A stretch of DNA of 64,000 bases from positions 186,001 to 250,000 of the forward strand of contig NZ_JACGWZ010000004.1 of the NCBI RefSeq assembly GCF_014137975.1. The letters run 5' to 3'. Made by a program: the position numbers and the translations under genes. The notes below the pieces were generated by a model. It did not search any database and was not told where the DNA came from. It saw only the letters and a program-made list of their open reading frames with translations. How positions within the stretch are numbered: position 1 is the first letter of the stretch; the number at the start of each line of letters is the position of its first letter. This document shows positions 25,081 through 33,236 of the stretch, piece after piece. The stretch comes from Halosaccharopolyspora lacisalsi. Lineage in GTDB: Bacteria; Actinomycetota; Actinomycetes; Mycobacteriales; Pseudonocardiaceae.

Positions 25081-25803
25081 GTGGAACTGTTGTTGCTGTC
25101 CAGTTCGACCAAGTACGCCGGTCGTCTACTCGGTCACGCGCTCGGTGCGGTGACCGGTTTACTCGCGGGGCGGGAACGGCTGCTTTTCGTCCCCTACGCT
25201 CGGCGCGATCACGACGGCTACACGGCGGCCGTGCATTCCGCCCTGAGCCCGTTGGGCGTTCAGGTGGAGGGCGTGCACCGGAGTGCCGATCCCGTGGCCG
25301 CGGTGCACGAGGCCGACGCCGTGTTCGTCGGTGGCGGCAACACCTTCCGGCTGCTGTCCGCGCTGCACCGGCAGGGACTGGTCACCGCGATCAGGAAGGT
25401 CGTGGGAGCCGGAACGCCGTACATGGGGGCCAGCGCCGGAACCAACGTCGCTTGTCCGTCGCTGCGGACGAGCAATGACATGCCGATCGTGCAGCCGTCG
25501 TCCTTCGACGCGCTCGGACTGGTTCCCTTCCAGATCAATCCGCACTACCAGGACCCCGAGCCCACCAGTACCCGGATGGGGGAGACGAGACAGCAGCGGA
25601 TCACCGAGTTCCTCGAGGACAATTCGGTGCCGGTGCTGGGGATGAGAGACGGCGCCTGGTTGCGCGTGTCGGGGGAGCGAGCCGAGCTCGGAGGCACCGA
25701 AGGCGCACGGCTGTTCACCCGCGGCGCCGATCCGACCGAGGTACCCGTCGGCAGGGACCTGTCGCGGTTGCTGAAGACCGAGGCGCGTTACGACGTCGAC
25801 TGA
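25081..25803 (+). CDS. pepE: Peptidase E (alpha-aspartyl dipeptidase, S51)
   Basis: A 240-aa cytosolic serine peptidase that cleaves dipeptides with N-terminal Asp. The nucleophile lies in YMGASAGTNVACP (Ser118) and the family patterns FVGGGNTFRLLSAL and LGLVPFQINPHY are present; length fits PepE. GTG 25081 is chosen because GAAGGAGACC stands just before it; an upstream in-frame start would add about 25 residues not expected for the family. A strong terminator follows 21 bp after the stop. Confidence 0.88.
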   Translation: MELLLLSSSTKYAGRLLGHALGAVTGLLAGRERLLFVPYARRDHDGYTAAVHSALSPLGVQVEGVHRSADPVAAVHEADAVFVGGGNTFRLLSALHRQGLVTAIRKVVGAGTPYMGASAGTNVACPSLRTSNDMPIVQPSSFDALGLVPFQINPHYQDPEPTSTRMGETRQQRITEFLEDNSVPVLGMRDGAWLRVSGERAELGGTEGARLFTRGADPTEVPVGRDLSRLLKTEARYDVD

Positions 25804-25823
25804 CCCCGACGAGCACATGAGAG

Positions 25824-25853
25824 GGGCCGGGCAGGAAACATCCTGCCCGGCCC
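25824..25853 (+). terminator. Perfect 13-bp terminator hairpin
   Basis: GGGCCGGGCAGGA (25824-25836) and TCCTGCCCGGCCC (25841-25853) form a perfect 13-bp stem with an AACA loop, 21 bp after pepE and just beyond the tRNA-Val 3' end on the other strand. It can end transcription from both sides. There is no long T-run, as is normal in actinobacteria. Confidence 0.8.
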
Positions 25854-25861
25854 TTCGTCGG

Positions 25862-25933
25862 TGGGCGATGCTGGGCTCGAACCAGCGACCTCTTCGGTGT
25901 GAACGAAGCGCTCTTCCGCTGAGCTAATCGCCC
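25862..25933 (-). tRNA. tRNA-Val (anticodon CAC)
   Basis: Read on the minus strand, a 72-nt cloverleaf. The acceptor stem GGGCGAT pairs with ATCGCCC. The D arm has TAGCTCAGCGGAAGAGC, the anticodon stem CTTCG/CGAAG encloses the loop TTCACAC, and the T arm contains GGTTCGAGCCC. Anticodon CAC reads GTG codons. No CCA is encoded. Confidence 0.95.
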
Positions 25934-25979
25934 CTCGCCGCTCTCCGTGGCGACAGGAGAAACACTACACGATCGCGCC

Positions 25980-26369
25980 TCAACCGATGAGCAGGGGGGA
26001 CCGCAGCCATCCCCATCGCAGTCCGAGCCATCCGCCTACCAGGGAAAACGCTCCCATGAGCCAGAGCGTCACCAGCACGATCGCGCACGTTGCCGTCATC
26101 ACGGCCAACTTGACCACCGGATGCTGCCGAGCGATCCACCGCATCCAGCGGTGGTAGTGGTGCTTGGCGAAGGTGTTCACGCGGTGCGCCCAGGCGAACT
26201 CGGTGGCGAGGAGGCCCAGGCCGGCGAAGACGATCAACCATCCGGGGCCGGGGTAGGGGACCATCGTCAGCCCCGCGATCAGGACGAGACCGCCGAAACC
26301 GCCGAGCGCCACCCGGTAGGTGGTGTTCAACGTCGGTCGTGAGCGGATCGCTTCGCGGCGCGTGTGCAA
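25980..26369 (-). CDS. TIGR02611-type PGPGW membrane protein
   Basis: A 129-aa membrane protein with hydrophobic helices at about 20-55 and 93-118. The motif MVPYPGPGWLIVFAGLG followed by LATEFAWAHRV is the mark of the PGPGW/TIGR02611 family, whose function is unknown. The N-terminus is uncertain: TTG 26369 is the first in-frame start, but no clear ribosome binding site is visible, and the protein may begin at a later codon. It lies 46 bp after tRNA-Val on the same strand. Confidence 0.7.
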   Translation of the reverse strand: MHTRREAIRSRPTLNTTYRVALGGFGGLVLIAGLTMVPYPGPGWLIVFAGLGLLATEFAWAHRVNTFAKHHYHRWMRWIARQHPVVKLAVMTATCAIVLVTLWLMGAFSLVGGWLGLRWGWLRSPLLIG

Positions 26370-27291
26370 TTTCTCGCGCCAGGCCTGTCGCCGGTTTCCC
26401 GGTGTGCCGCCTCGCCGAGTGGTTTCCTGCCCGGGCTGGCGGGGTCCCGGGTTGGGGTTGCTACTCAGGGTTCACCTGCCGACTACCTGAAGTGTTTTTC
26501 GGATGAGTGGGCAGCGCTGCCGACGGTGGTGGCTGATACTGGCACCGGTACCGGCACCGGCGAAATCGCGGTGAAGGTCGCGGTGTGAGTCTCGCCGCCC
26601 CACTTCGTCGAGGATACGGGTCTCTCGGGCGCCTCGTCGGCCGTTCGGGTGGTACCCGCTTTCCGGTGGTGTCGGGCCGGCGGCTACCCACCGAAGGGCA
26701 TTCGAAATGTGATGAGACTCATCTTCCGGGGCGGAGGCGGCGCCCCCTGGGGGGTTCGAGGCAGGTCACACTGTGACGGTGGTCTCAGCGGTGGATATCC
26801 GCTCAGGCGTGGTCGGTCGGCATCCGGCCGCGCCCGTTCCCCCGACCTGGTGAACAACTGTGACCGAAATCTCAGGATGGGCTGCTGCCGAGGCGAGATG
26901 ACGCCGTGAATCCCTTATCCTGGTGGTGCGCCCTGCGATAGTGGTCGAATGTGGTATCCGTGTCCGTGAACGCGGCCGCGGTCCGTCGATGATCGTCGGG
27001 TGTTGAAACGGGTTCGTGTCTTCGTGTAGCTGAGAACCGGCGCGTACCGGCGGTGACGGTGCGGCTCTAGGCGGGTGCTGGCTGTGGGTCGAGTGGAGCC
27101 AGGTCAAGGGCGAGGCGACCTGCACATCCGGTGTTGGCGAACACACTCCGCAGCTTTTCGGTTGCCCAGTGAATTAGTTTTCCCCCGAATGGGTGGTTTA
27201 TCCGTGAGTTGCGAGCGAACGACCCGGCGTAACCGTCACAACTGTGTTGCTCGGTCAATTCACCGGACCGGGAGGAAGAAGAAAGGCAAGG
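26370..27291. other. Gene-free stretch of about 0.9 kb upstream of ssgB
   Basis: No reading frame here has the codon bias or a family pattern to be a gene. A perfect palindrome, GTCACACTGTGAC (26765-26777), contains the half-site TCACACTG that fits the left half of the BldD box; related pieces ACAACTGTGACC (26854-26865) and CGTCACAACTGTG (27233-27245) follow. ssgB starts at its end. The length and motifs suggest a large regulatory region or an unrecognised transcript. Confidence 0.45.
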
Positions 27292-27720
27292 ATGATGCGT
27301 AACGATCACGTGACTCTCCGTTCGACGGCTGTGTTCGATCTCTTGGCGCCACAGACCCCCGCCGTGCCCGTGCAGGTGGAGCTGCGCTACGACACTCGGG
27401 ACCCCTACGCCGTGGTTGCCGCCTTTCGCACCGGGCGTGCCGGATGGGTCGAATGGGTCTTCGCTCGGGACCTACTCGCGGACGGGTTGATCGCGCACGC
27501 GGGTGAGGGCGACGTGGCCATCCGTCCCGCCGTTAACGATCCCGAAGTGGTGGTCGTCGAGCTCAGCTCCCCGTCGGGACACGCCGTGTTCGAAGCTTCG
27601 GCCCAGGAGCTGGCCGACTTCCTGGACCGCACCTACGACGTGGTCGTGCCCGGCAACGAGAACCTGTGGGTCGACGTCGACGACGCGCTGAGCAGGTTGC
27701 TGCCGCACGACCTGTCCTGA
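27292..27720 (+). CDS. ssgB: SsgB-type sporulation/septum-site protein
   Basis: A 142-aa SsgA-like protein (SALP). The family patterns are LRYDTRDPYAVVAAFRTG, VEWVFARDLLADGL, GDVAIRP and SSPSGHAVFEA; length and pattern match SsgB, which recruits FtsZ to future sporulation septa in mycelial actinomycetes. Two in-frame ATGs lie at 27292 and 27295; AAAGG five bases upstream suits the first. It is a single gene, with tRNA genes downstream and a long upstream region that may carry developmental control. Confidence 0.9.
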   Translation: MMRNDHVTLRSTAVFDLLAPQTPAVPVQVELRYDTRDPYAVVAAFRTGRAGWVEWVFARDLLADGLIAHAGEGDVAIRPAVNDPEVVVVELSSPSGHAVFEASAQELADFLDRTYDVVVPGNENLWVDVDDALSRLLPHDLS

Positions 27721-27860
27721 CCGGGCGACGGCCGGCTCGATGATGGCCTCGACGCCGGGACGCTGACCCCGGTTCGAGGGCTGCTGTCGATGTGTTCTAG
27801 AGTAGTCCGTGCAACGCGGTGATCGGGTTTCGCACGATCGAAAACCGGTATTCGCGTGCA

Positions 27861-27932
27861 GGCGGACGTGGCGCAGCGGTAGCGCATCAGCTTGCCAAGC
27901 TGAGGGTCGCGGGTTCGAATCCCGTCGTCCGC
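27861..27932 (+). tRNA. tRNA-Gly (anticodon GCC)
   Basis: Acceptor stem GCGGACG/CGTCCGC, anticodon stem TCAGC/GCTGA with loop TTGCCAA giving anticodon GCC, and T arm with GGTTCGAATCC. Length is 72 with the discriminator base. First of three tRNA genes in tandem. Confidence 0.95.
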
Positions 27933-27976
27933 TCTGGGAGTGGTGGGCAGTCCGGTTCCGGGCTGTACCGCCGTCC

Positions 27977-28048
27977 GGCGGAGTGGCCGAGTGGCTTAGG
28001 CAAGGGCCTGCAAAGCCCTGTACGCGGGTTCGATTCCCGCCTCCGCCT
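27977..28048 (+). tRNA. tRNA-Cys (anticodon GCA)
   Basis: Acceptor stem GGCGGAG/CTCCGCC, anticodon stem AGGGC/GCCCT with loop CTGCAAA giving anticodon GCA, and T arm with GGTTCGATTCC. It lies 44 bp after tRNA-Gly and one base before tRNA-Val. Confidence 0.95.
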
Positions 28049-28049
28049 C

Positions 28050-28124
28050 GCGCGATTAGCTCAGCGGGAGAGCGCTACGTTGACACCGTAGAGGTCGCTG
28101 GTTCAAACCCAGCATCGCGCACCA
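28050..28124 (+). tRNA. tRNA-Val (anticodon GAC)
   Basis: Acceptor stem GCGCGAT/ATCGCGC, anticodon stem CTACG/CGTAG with loop TTGACAC giving anticodon GAC, and T arm with GGTTCAAACCC. The discriminator A and CCA (28121-28124) are encoded. One base separates it from tRNA-Cys, so they are co-transcribed. Confidence 0.95.
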
Positions 28125-28131
28125 CGAGTGA

Positions 28132-28171
28132 GCGGGGTCCGATGGATGAGGAATCATCTGCCGGGCCCCGC
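28132..28171 (+). terminator. Terminator of the tRNA cluster
   Basis: GCGGGGTCCG (28132-28141) pairs with CGGGCCCCGC (28162-28171) with one wobble pair, 8 bases after tRNA-Val, followed by CTTTCG. Confidence 0.7.
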
Positions 28172-28590
28172 TTTCGTGTCGCACGACGCTGCTCCGCGCA
28201 TGGTCGTCGACTTTCAGTAACAGCGGCGGAGTATGAAGTCGCGGAGCCGGGAGCTCACCCGTCGGAGGGCACGGTAGCGGCCACGCACCGGACCAGGCCG
28301 GCCAGTGACTCCACGGCCACGGCGAGTCCCTCCTCCGTGCTCGCGTGGTCGGGGTGGGTGCCCGTGGCCGGCGGCTGAGCCGCTGTTCCAGAACTCGGCC
28401 GACGCGGTGCGCCAGGTCCGTTTCGGCCGCTCCCGGCGATCGATCGCTCGGTGTCTCGGCGGCGTGCGAGTCGATGCGCCGGGTACTCGGGCAGCGCGGC
28501 GTGATCGCCGCCCCGGAGGTCACGAACGGTTAGCAGCGTCGTCGACGGGGCCGGGGGACGATCGCTCGTCCTCCGGTCGCCGCGGGTGAT
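28172..28590. other. 419-bp stretch with no convincing gene
   Basis: Between the tRNA terminator and the sugar-acid operon. Minus-strand frames resemble coding sequence in composition (DLAHRVGRVLEQRL, then in another frame EEGLAVAVESLAGLVRCVA), which might be a decayed small gene, but they are in different frames and no family is recognised. Confidence 0.3.
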
Positions 28591-29511
28591 TCATTCCGAC
28601 GAACCGCTCGGCCCGGTCGTGCCCTGGGACGATCCGGGCGTCCGCTCACTCTCGCGGGTCGGCGCGTAAGGCAACGGCGGGAGCCCGGGAACCGGAAGGC
28701 CGATGCGGAACAGGGCCCCGGCTCGCGGATGCCGAGTCGTGTCGGTGGCCACCCTGGAGGTGGTGATGTAGAGCTCGTCGAGCCGGGGGCCGCCCAGGGT
28801 GCAGGCCGTGACTCGGGGTACGGGCACGGTCACGACCTCGTCGAGTTCTCCCCGAGGCGTATAGCGCCGTACGGCGCCTCCGCCCCACAACGCCACCCAC
28901 AGGTGCCCCTCGGCGTCGACGGTCAGGCCGTCGGGCGCCCCCGCGTCGCTTTCGATCTCCACGAGCGTGCGACGCCGGCTCAGCTGTCCGTCGACGTAGT
29001 CGAAGGCGTCGACGGTGCGGGTCGGCGTGTCCACGTAGTAGGCCGTGGTGCCGTCCGGGCTCCAGGCGAGCCCGTTGGAGATGGTGACTCCGGTGAGCAC
29101 GCTCGAGACCGTGTGGTCGGGGTTCAACCGGTACAGGCCGCCCGCGCCCGGTGTTTCGGCGTAGGCCATAGAACCGCAGTAGAACCGTCCGTCCGGATCG
29201 CAGCCGCCCTCGTTCATCCGGAGTCCGGAGTCCGGCCACAGTTCGGGGAGCGGGCGAACCCCGGCGAGGTCGTCGTCGGTCAACGCGAACCCTCGTTCGA
29301 GGGCCAGGACGGCCCCGTTGTCACGGCAGGGTCGCAGAGCCGCGACAACGGAGCCGACGTGGCGGCGGTGGACGGACCCACTTCGCTCGTCGAGGGTGAG
29401 CACGTCCCCGGCGAGCATGTCCACCCAGCGCAGGCCCGGCCACCGGTCCACCCAGACCGGGCCCTCACCGTGGTGGGCGCACGGTTCGGTCACCTGTTCG
29501 GCGGTGCTCAC
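28591..29511 (-). CDS. SMP-30/gluconolactonase-family lactonase
   Basis: A 306-aa beta-propeller lactonase that would open a sugar lactone to the aldonic acid. Metal-site motifs are GEGPVW (Glu), RMNEGGCDPDG, ISNGLAWSPDG (Asn) and GAPDGLTVDAEG (Asp), all in the expected order. GTG 29511 overlaps the stop of the upstream aldehyde dehydrogenase in GTGA, so it is the last gene of the five-gene operon. The C-terminal 25 residues are a polar extension (SERTPGSSQGTTGPSGSSE). Confidence 0.85.
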   Translation of the reverse strand: MSTAEQVTEPCAHHGEGPVWVDRWPGLRWVDMLAGDVLTLDERSGSVHRRHVGSVVAALRPCRDNGAVLALERGFALTDDDLAGVRPLPELWPDSGLRMNEGGCDPDGRFYCGSMAYAETPGAGGLYRLNPDHTVSSVLTGVTISNGLAWSPDGTTAYYVDTPTRTVDAFDYVDGQLSRRRTLVEIESDAGAPDGLTVDAEGHLWVALWGGGAVRRYTPRGELDEVVTVPVPRVTACTLGGPRLDELYITTSRVATDTTRHPRAGALFRIGLPVPGLPPLPYAPTRESERTPGSSQGTTGPSGSSE

Positions 29512-31007
29512 GGCGTTTCCGGCGGGGTGAGGGCTCCTCCGGTCGTGTCGAGGACGCCGTTGACGCGCCGTGCGACGCCCAGCGGATTCTCGTCGAGCAG
29601 CTCCTCCGGCAGGATCTCGGCGGGTGCGTTCTGGTAGGAGACGGGGCGCAGGAAGCGATCGATGGCGGCCGTGCCGACGGAGGTGTGCCCGGATCCGGTG
29701 GTGGCCGGGTACGGGCCGCCGTGCTGCATGGCGTGGCTGACGCTGACCCCGGTCGGCCACCCGTTGTAGACCAGCCTGCCCACCCGGTGCTGGAGCAGGG
29801 TGGCGAGCCGGGACACGATCTCCTCCTCGGCGGTCCCCTGCACCGTGGCGGTGAGTTCGCCCTGGAACAGCTCGGCCGCGGCCGCCAGCTCCTCCTCGTC
29901 GGAGTAGGAGACGAGGATCGAGGTCGGGCCGAAGCACTCGGTCAGCAGCTGATCGTGGTGCCGGAGGAGTTCCGCGGCGCTCGTGGCCAGCAGGCTCGGC
30001 GTCGATCCCTGCTCGGTGGGGCGAGCCGGAGTGATCACGCGGATCGCGGGGTGGTCGGTCAGCGTCGTGAGCGACTCCTGGAAACCCCGCTGGATGCGGG
30101 AGTTCAGCATGGCCCCACCCGCGTGCTCCTCCAGGGAGCTCGCCAGGCGTTGCTCGAACCGCGCGGTGGACTCGGAGGGCACGAACAGCACTCCCGGCTT
30201 CGTGCAGAACTGGCCGGTACCGAGGGTGAACGAGCCGAGGTAGCCGTCGGCGATGTCGTCGGGACGCTGCGCCGCCGCCCGCGGGGTGACGAAGGCGGGG
30301 TTCACGCTGCCCATCTCGGAGTGGAAGGGAATGGGGTCCGGCCGCGAGTTCGCCAGGTCGAACAGGGCACGGCCCGCGGTGGCGGATCCGGTGAACGCCC
30401 CCGCGCGTACTCGGTGGTCCTGGACCGCCGTGCGGCCGGCTTCGTCGCCGCTGATGAGAGCGAACGTTCCCGCCGGAGCATCGGTCTCGCGCAACGCCTC
30501 GTCGATGATCTCGCCGGTCCGCCTGGACAGTTCCGGGTGGCCGGGATGGGTCTTGAGCACGACCGGGCAGCCCGCGGCCAGTGCGGAGGCGGTGTCACCG
30601 CCGGCGACGCTGAACGCGAACGGGAAGTTGCTGGCCGCGAACACCACCACCGGCCCCAGCGGCAACACCGTCCGCCTCATGTCGGGGCGAGCTCCCGTCG
30701 GCCAGCTCGCGTCGGGCAGATCGATGGTGGCGTTGAGGAAGGTGCCCTCGTCGAGGACGTCGGCGAACAGGCGCAGCTGGAAGGTGGTGCGGGTGAGTTC
30801 GCCGGTCAGCCTCGCCCGCGGCAGGTGGGATTCCCGCTCGGCCAGCGGGATCAGCTCGTCACCGGCGGCATCCAGTGCTTGGGCGATACCGCGCAGGATC
30901 CCCGCGCGTTGTGCGGGGCGGAGTCGAGCCAGCGGCCGGCTCGCCCGCTCGGCGGCGTCGAGGGTCGCGGCCAGTTCCGCTTCTCCGGTGACAGTCTCGG
31001 TGGTCAT
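29508..31007 (-). CDS. Alpha-ketoglutaric semialdehyde dehydrogenase-type aldehyde dehydrogenase
   Basis: A 499-aa NAD(P)-dependent aldehyde dehydrogenase. Catalytic Cys268 is in TGQFCTKPG and the general base Glu231 in HSEMGSVNPAF; FAASNFPFAFSVAGGDTASA is the cofactor region. The SxNPAF variant after Glu is typical of the 2,5-dioxopentanoate (alpha-ketoglutarate semialdehyde) group, the last step of Weimberg-type pentose and hexarate degradation, forming 2-oxoglutarate. That substrate is inferred from similarity and from the lactonase/dehydratase neighbours. ATG 31007 has AAGGAG upstream; the next gene upstream ends 38 bp before. Confidence 0.85.
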   Translation of the reverse strand: MTTETVTGEAELAATLDAAERASRPLARLRPAQRAGILRGIAQALDAAGDELIPLAERESHLPRARLTGELTRTTFQLRLFADVLDEGTFLNATIDLPDASWPTGARPDMRRTVLPLGPVVVFAASNFPFAFSVAGGDTASALAAGCPVVLKTHPGHPELSRRTGEIIDEALRETDAPAGTFALISGDEAGRTAVQDHRVRAGAFTGSATAGRALFDLANSRPDPIPFHSEMGSVNPAFVTPRAAAQRPDDIADGYLGSFTLGTGQFCTKPGVLFVPSESTARFEQRLASSLEEHAGGAMLNSRIQRGFQESLTTLTDHPAIRVITPARPTEQGSTPSLLATSAAELLRHHDQLLTECFGPTSILVSYSDEEELAAAAELFQGELTATVQGTAEEEIVSRLATLLQHRVGRLVYNGWPTGVSVSHAMQHGGPYPATTGSGHTSVGTAAIDRFLRPVSYQNAPAEILPEELLDENPLGVARRVNGVLDTTGGALTPPETP

Positions 31008-31045
31008 CCGTTCGTGTTTCTCCTTGTCGAATCGGTTCCGCCCCG

Positions 31046-32059
31046 TCAGGGGCGCAGCAGGATCTTGATGGTGGCCGGGTCGGCCTCGGCGAGTAGCCCC
31101 AGGGCTCGTTCCGCGTCGTCGAGAGCCAGCTCATGAGTGATGATCCGCGAGGGGTCAAGAGCTCCCGACGCGAACGCGCGAACCGCGTGCGTCCAGGCAC
31201 GTGGCGGTGCTCCGAACACCGTGTGCACCGTGATCTGGGAAAGCACCAGGTGGGCCGGCGAGGGTGGTTGCCGTTCCTCCGAGGCCAGTCCCGTCAGGAC
31301 GACGCGGCCGCCGGGGCGGACCAGCCTCGTGGCGAGATCGGCGGTACCGGAGCTGCCCGCCGCTTCGACGACGACGTCGAAGCGTCCCGGTACCGTCGCC
31401 TCCTCGGGCGTTCTCAGCGCGGTGGCCCCGTTCGCGGCGGCTGCTTCGGCGCGTTGACGATGCGGATCCACCACGAGCAGTTCGGCCGGAGAGGCCGCCG
31501 CCAGCAGCTGGGTCGCGAGCAGACCGAGACTGCCGCCTCCGACCACGGCCACGCTCTCGCCCGGCAGCACGCCGGCCTTGAGGCACGCCGCTGCCGCGCA
31601 CGCGGCGGGCTCGAGGCTCGCCGCCGCCCGCAGGTCCGAATCGGCGGGCAACACGTGCAGCAGGCGGGCGGGCAGCGTCAGATGGTCCGCCCACGCGCCG
31701 GCGCGGGTGAAGCCGGTCTCGTCGTACTCGGCCGTGCACAGGTTGGTCTCACCGGCCCGACAGGACGGACACACCAGGCAGGTCCGGAAGCCCTCCCCGA
31801 CCACGGGACGACCGACCAGGCCGGAGTCCACATCGGCCCCGGTTTCGGCCACGGTGCCCGACCACTCGTGACCGGGCACCACCGGATACCGCACGAAGCC
31901 CTCGGGGCGGTGACCGGCGAAGACCTCGCGGTCGGAACCGCAGATCCCGCTGTAGGCCACCCGGACCAGGGCCTCTCCCGGGCCGGGTGGGGTCGGATCA
32001 CGAGGCGTGACGCGCAGCTGTCCGGGCGCGTCGATGCGGACCGCACGTGCGGTGTTCAC
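31046..32059 (-). CDS. Zinc-dependent alcohol/polyol dehydrogenase
   Basis: A 337-aa medium-chain dehydrogenase. Catalytic zinc ligands are Cys40 (GICGSD) and His64/Glu65 (GHEWSG); structural zinc Cys94, 97, 100 and 108; NAD site VVGGGSLGLLATQL. It belongs with threonine/idonate/galactitol-type dehydrogenases and would oxidise a sugar or sugar acid hydroxyl; substrate unknown. GTG 32059 overlaps the stop of the dehydratase gene in GTGA, indicating translational coupling in the operon. Confidence 0.85.
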   Translation of the reverse strand: MNTARAVRIDAPGQLRVTPRDPTPPGPGEALVRVAYSGICGSDREVFAGHRPEGFVRYPVVPGHEWSGTVAETGADVDSGLVGRPVVGEGFRTCLVCPSCRAGETNLCTAEYDETGFTRAGAWADHLTLPARLLHVLPADSDLRAAASLEPAACAAAACLKAGVLPGESVAVVGGGSLGLLATQLLAAASPAELLVVDPHRQRAEAAAANGATALRTPEEATVPGRFDVVVEAAGSSGTADLATRLVRPGGRVVLTGLASEERQPPSPAHLVLSQITVHTVFGAPPRAWTHAVRAFASGALDPSRIITHELALDDAERALGLLAEADPATIKILLRP

Positions 32060-33213
32060 TGCGCCTCCTTGGTGCCGCGGAACTGCCAGTCCTCGGCGTA
32101 GAGGTCGAACCGAGCTCCGCGGGAGGGGTGCTCCCGGACGAAGTCCAGATCGAGCTCCACGCCCAGACCGGGTACCGTCGGCAGCTCGAAGTGGCCGTCG
32201 ACGACCTCCGGCAGCCCCGGAGCCGCCTGCTTGATGTGCTCGTCGGCGAAGTCGTTGAAGTGTTCCTGGATCTTGAAGTTGGGCGTGACCGCGGCCAGGT
32301 GAAGGTTGGCCGCGGTCAGCACGGGGCCACCGACGTTGTGCGGGGCCACGAGCACGTAGTGCGTCTCGGCGGTGGCGGCGACCTTGCGGACCTCCGAGAT
32401 CCCGCCGAAGTGCCCGATGTCGGGTTGGAGGACATCGACGGCCTGCTGGGTGAACAGCTCGCGGCACTCGTTGCGGTCGTGGACGCGCTCACCGGTGGCC
32501 ACGGGGGCGTCGACCTGTTGCGTCACCTTGGCCAGCGCCTCGAAGTTCTCGGGTGGAACGGGCTCCTCGATCCAGCTCGGGGCGAAGGGACGCAGCGCGC
32601 CGGCGATCCGCACGGCCTCGGCCGGGGCGAACCGGCCGTGCATCTCCACGAGGATCTCGATGTCCGGTCCGACGGCGTCGCGCACCGCTTCGACCAGCTC
32701 GACCGAGCGGCGGAACTCGGCGGGTTCGAGTTCCCACCGGCCCGGTCCGAACGGGTCGAACTTCAGTGCCCGGTATCCGCGTTCGACGACCGCGCGTGCC
32801 GCCGTGCGGAACTCCTCCGCGGTGCGTTCGACGGTGTACCAGCCGTTGGCGTAGGCCTTGATCCGGTCGTTGACCCGTCCGCCGAGCAGGCGCCACACGG
32901 GCTGGCCGAGCGCTTTGCCGATGATGTCCCAGCAGGCCGTTTCCACGCAGGCGATGCCGGACATCACGACCTCTCCGGCACGCCCGTAGTCGCCGTACTT
33001 CATGCGCCACACCAGCGACTCGACGTCGAAGGGGTCGGTGCCGCGGACGTGGTTCGGACCGGCCTCGGCGAGGTACCCGAGCAGCGCCTGGGTGTGACTC
33101 AGCATCCTGGTCTCACCGACGCCGACCAGGCCTTCGTCGGTGTGCACCCGGACGTAGGTCAGGTCTCGCCACGGGGTGCCGACGACGAAGGTCTCCAGGT
33201 GAGTGATCTTCAT
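32056..33213 (-). CDS. Enolase-superfamily sugar acid dehydratase (mandelate racemase group)
   Basis: A 385-aa enolase-superfamily protein. The N-terminal capping domain (1 to about 120) precedes a barrel with Lys151 in ALKFDPFG, metal-ligand candidates Glu190 (VEMHGRF), Glu216/217 (IEEPVPPEN) and Glu242 (ATGERVHDR), and the dyad Asp265 (QPDIGHFGG) and His292 (APHNVGGP). Such proteins dehydrate aldonic or aldaric acids to 2-keto-3-deoxy acids; gluconate, galactonate, arabinonate and xylonate are all possible. ATG 33213 follows AAAGGAA. It overlaps the alcohol dehydrogenase by four bases. Confidence 0.85.
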   Translation of the reverse strand: MKITHLETFVVGTPWRDLTYVRVHTDEGLVGVGETRMLSHTQALLGYLAEAGPNHVRGTDPFDVESLVWRMKYGDYGRAGEVVMSGIACVETACWDIIGKALGQPVWRLLGGRVNDRIKAYANGWYTVERTAEEFRTAARAVVERGYRALKFDPFGPGRWELEPAEFRRSVELVEAVRDAVGPDIEILVEMHGRFAPAEAVRIAGALRPFAPSWIEEPVPPENFEALAKVTQQVDAPVATGERVHDRNECRELFTQQAVDVLQPDIGHFGGISEVRKVAATAETHYVLVAPHNVGGPVLTAANLHLAAVTPNFKIQEHFNDFADEHIKQAAPGLPEVVDGHFELPTVPGLGVELDLDFVREHPSRGARFDLYAEDWQFRGTKEAQ

Positions 33214-33236
33214 TGAGATTCCTTTCACGCCGTGGG

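Noticed and set aside
26364-26588. Possible 74-aa gene after the PGPGW protein
   Set aside because: No ribosome binding site, a GTGTGTGT peptide repeat and no family; treated as part of the gene-free stretch.
27067-27309. Minus-strand 80-aa frame running into ssgB
   Set aside because: It starts inside ssgB in antisense and has no recognised pattern.
27861-28124. tRNA cluster as the attachment site of an integrated element
   Set aside because: No integrase gene and no direct repeat of a tRNA 3' end seen nearby.
28056-28523. Minus-strand frame over the tRNA-Val gene ending in LGLNQRPLRCQRS
   Set aside because: The end is only the translated complement of tRNA genes; the upstream part is in a different frame from the better-looking stretch next to it.
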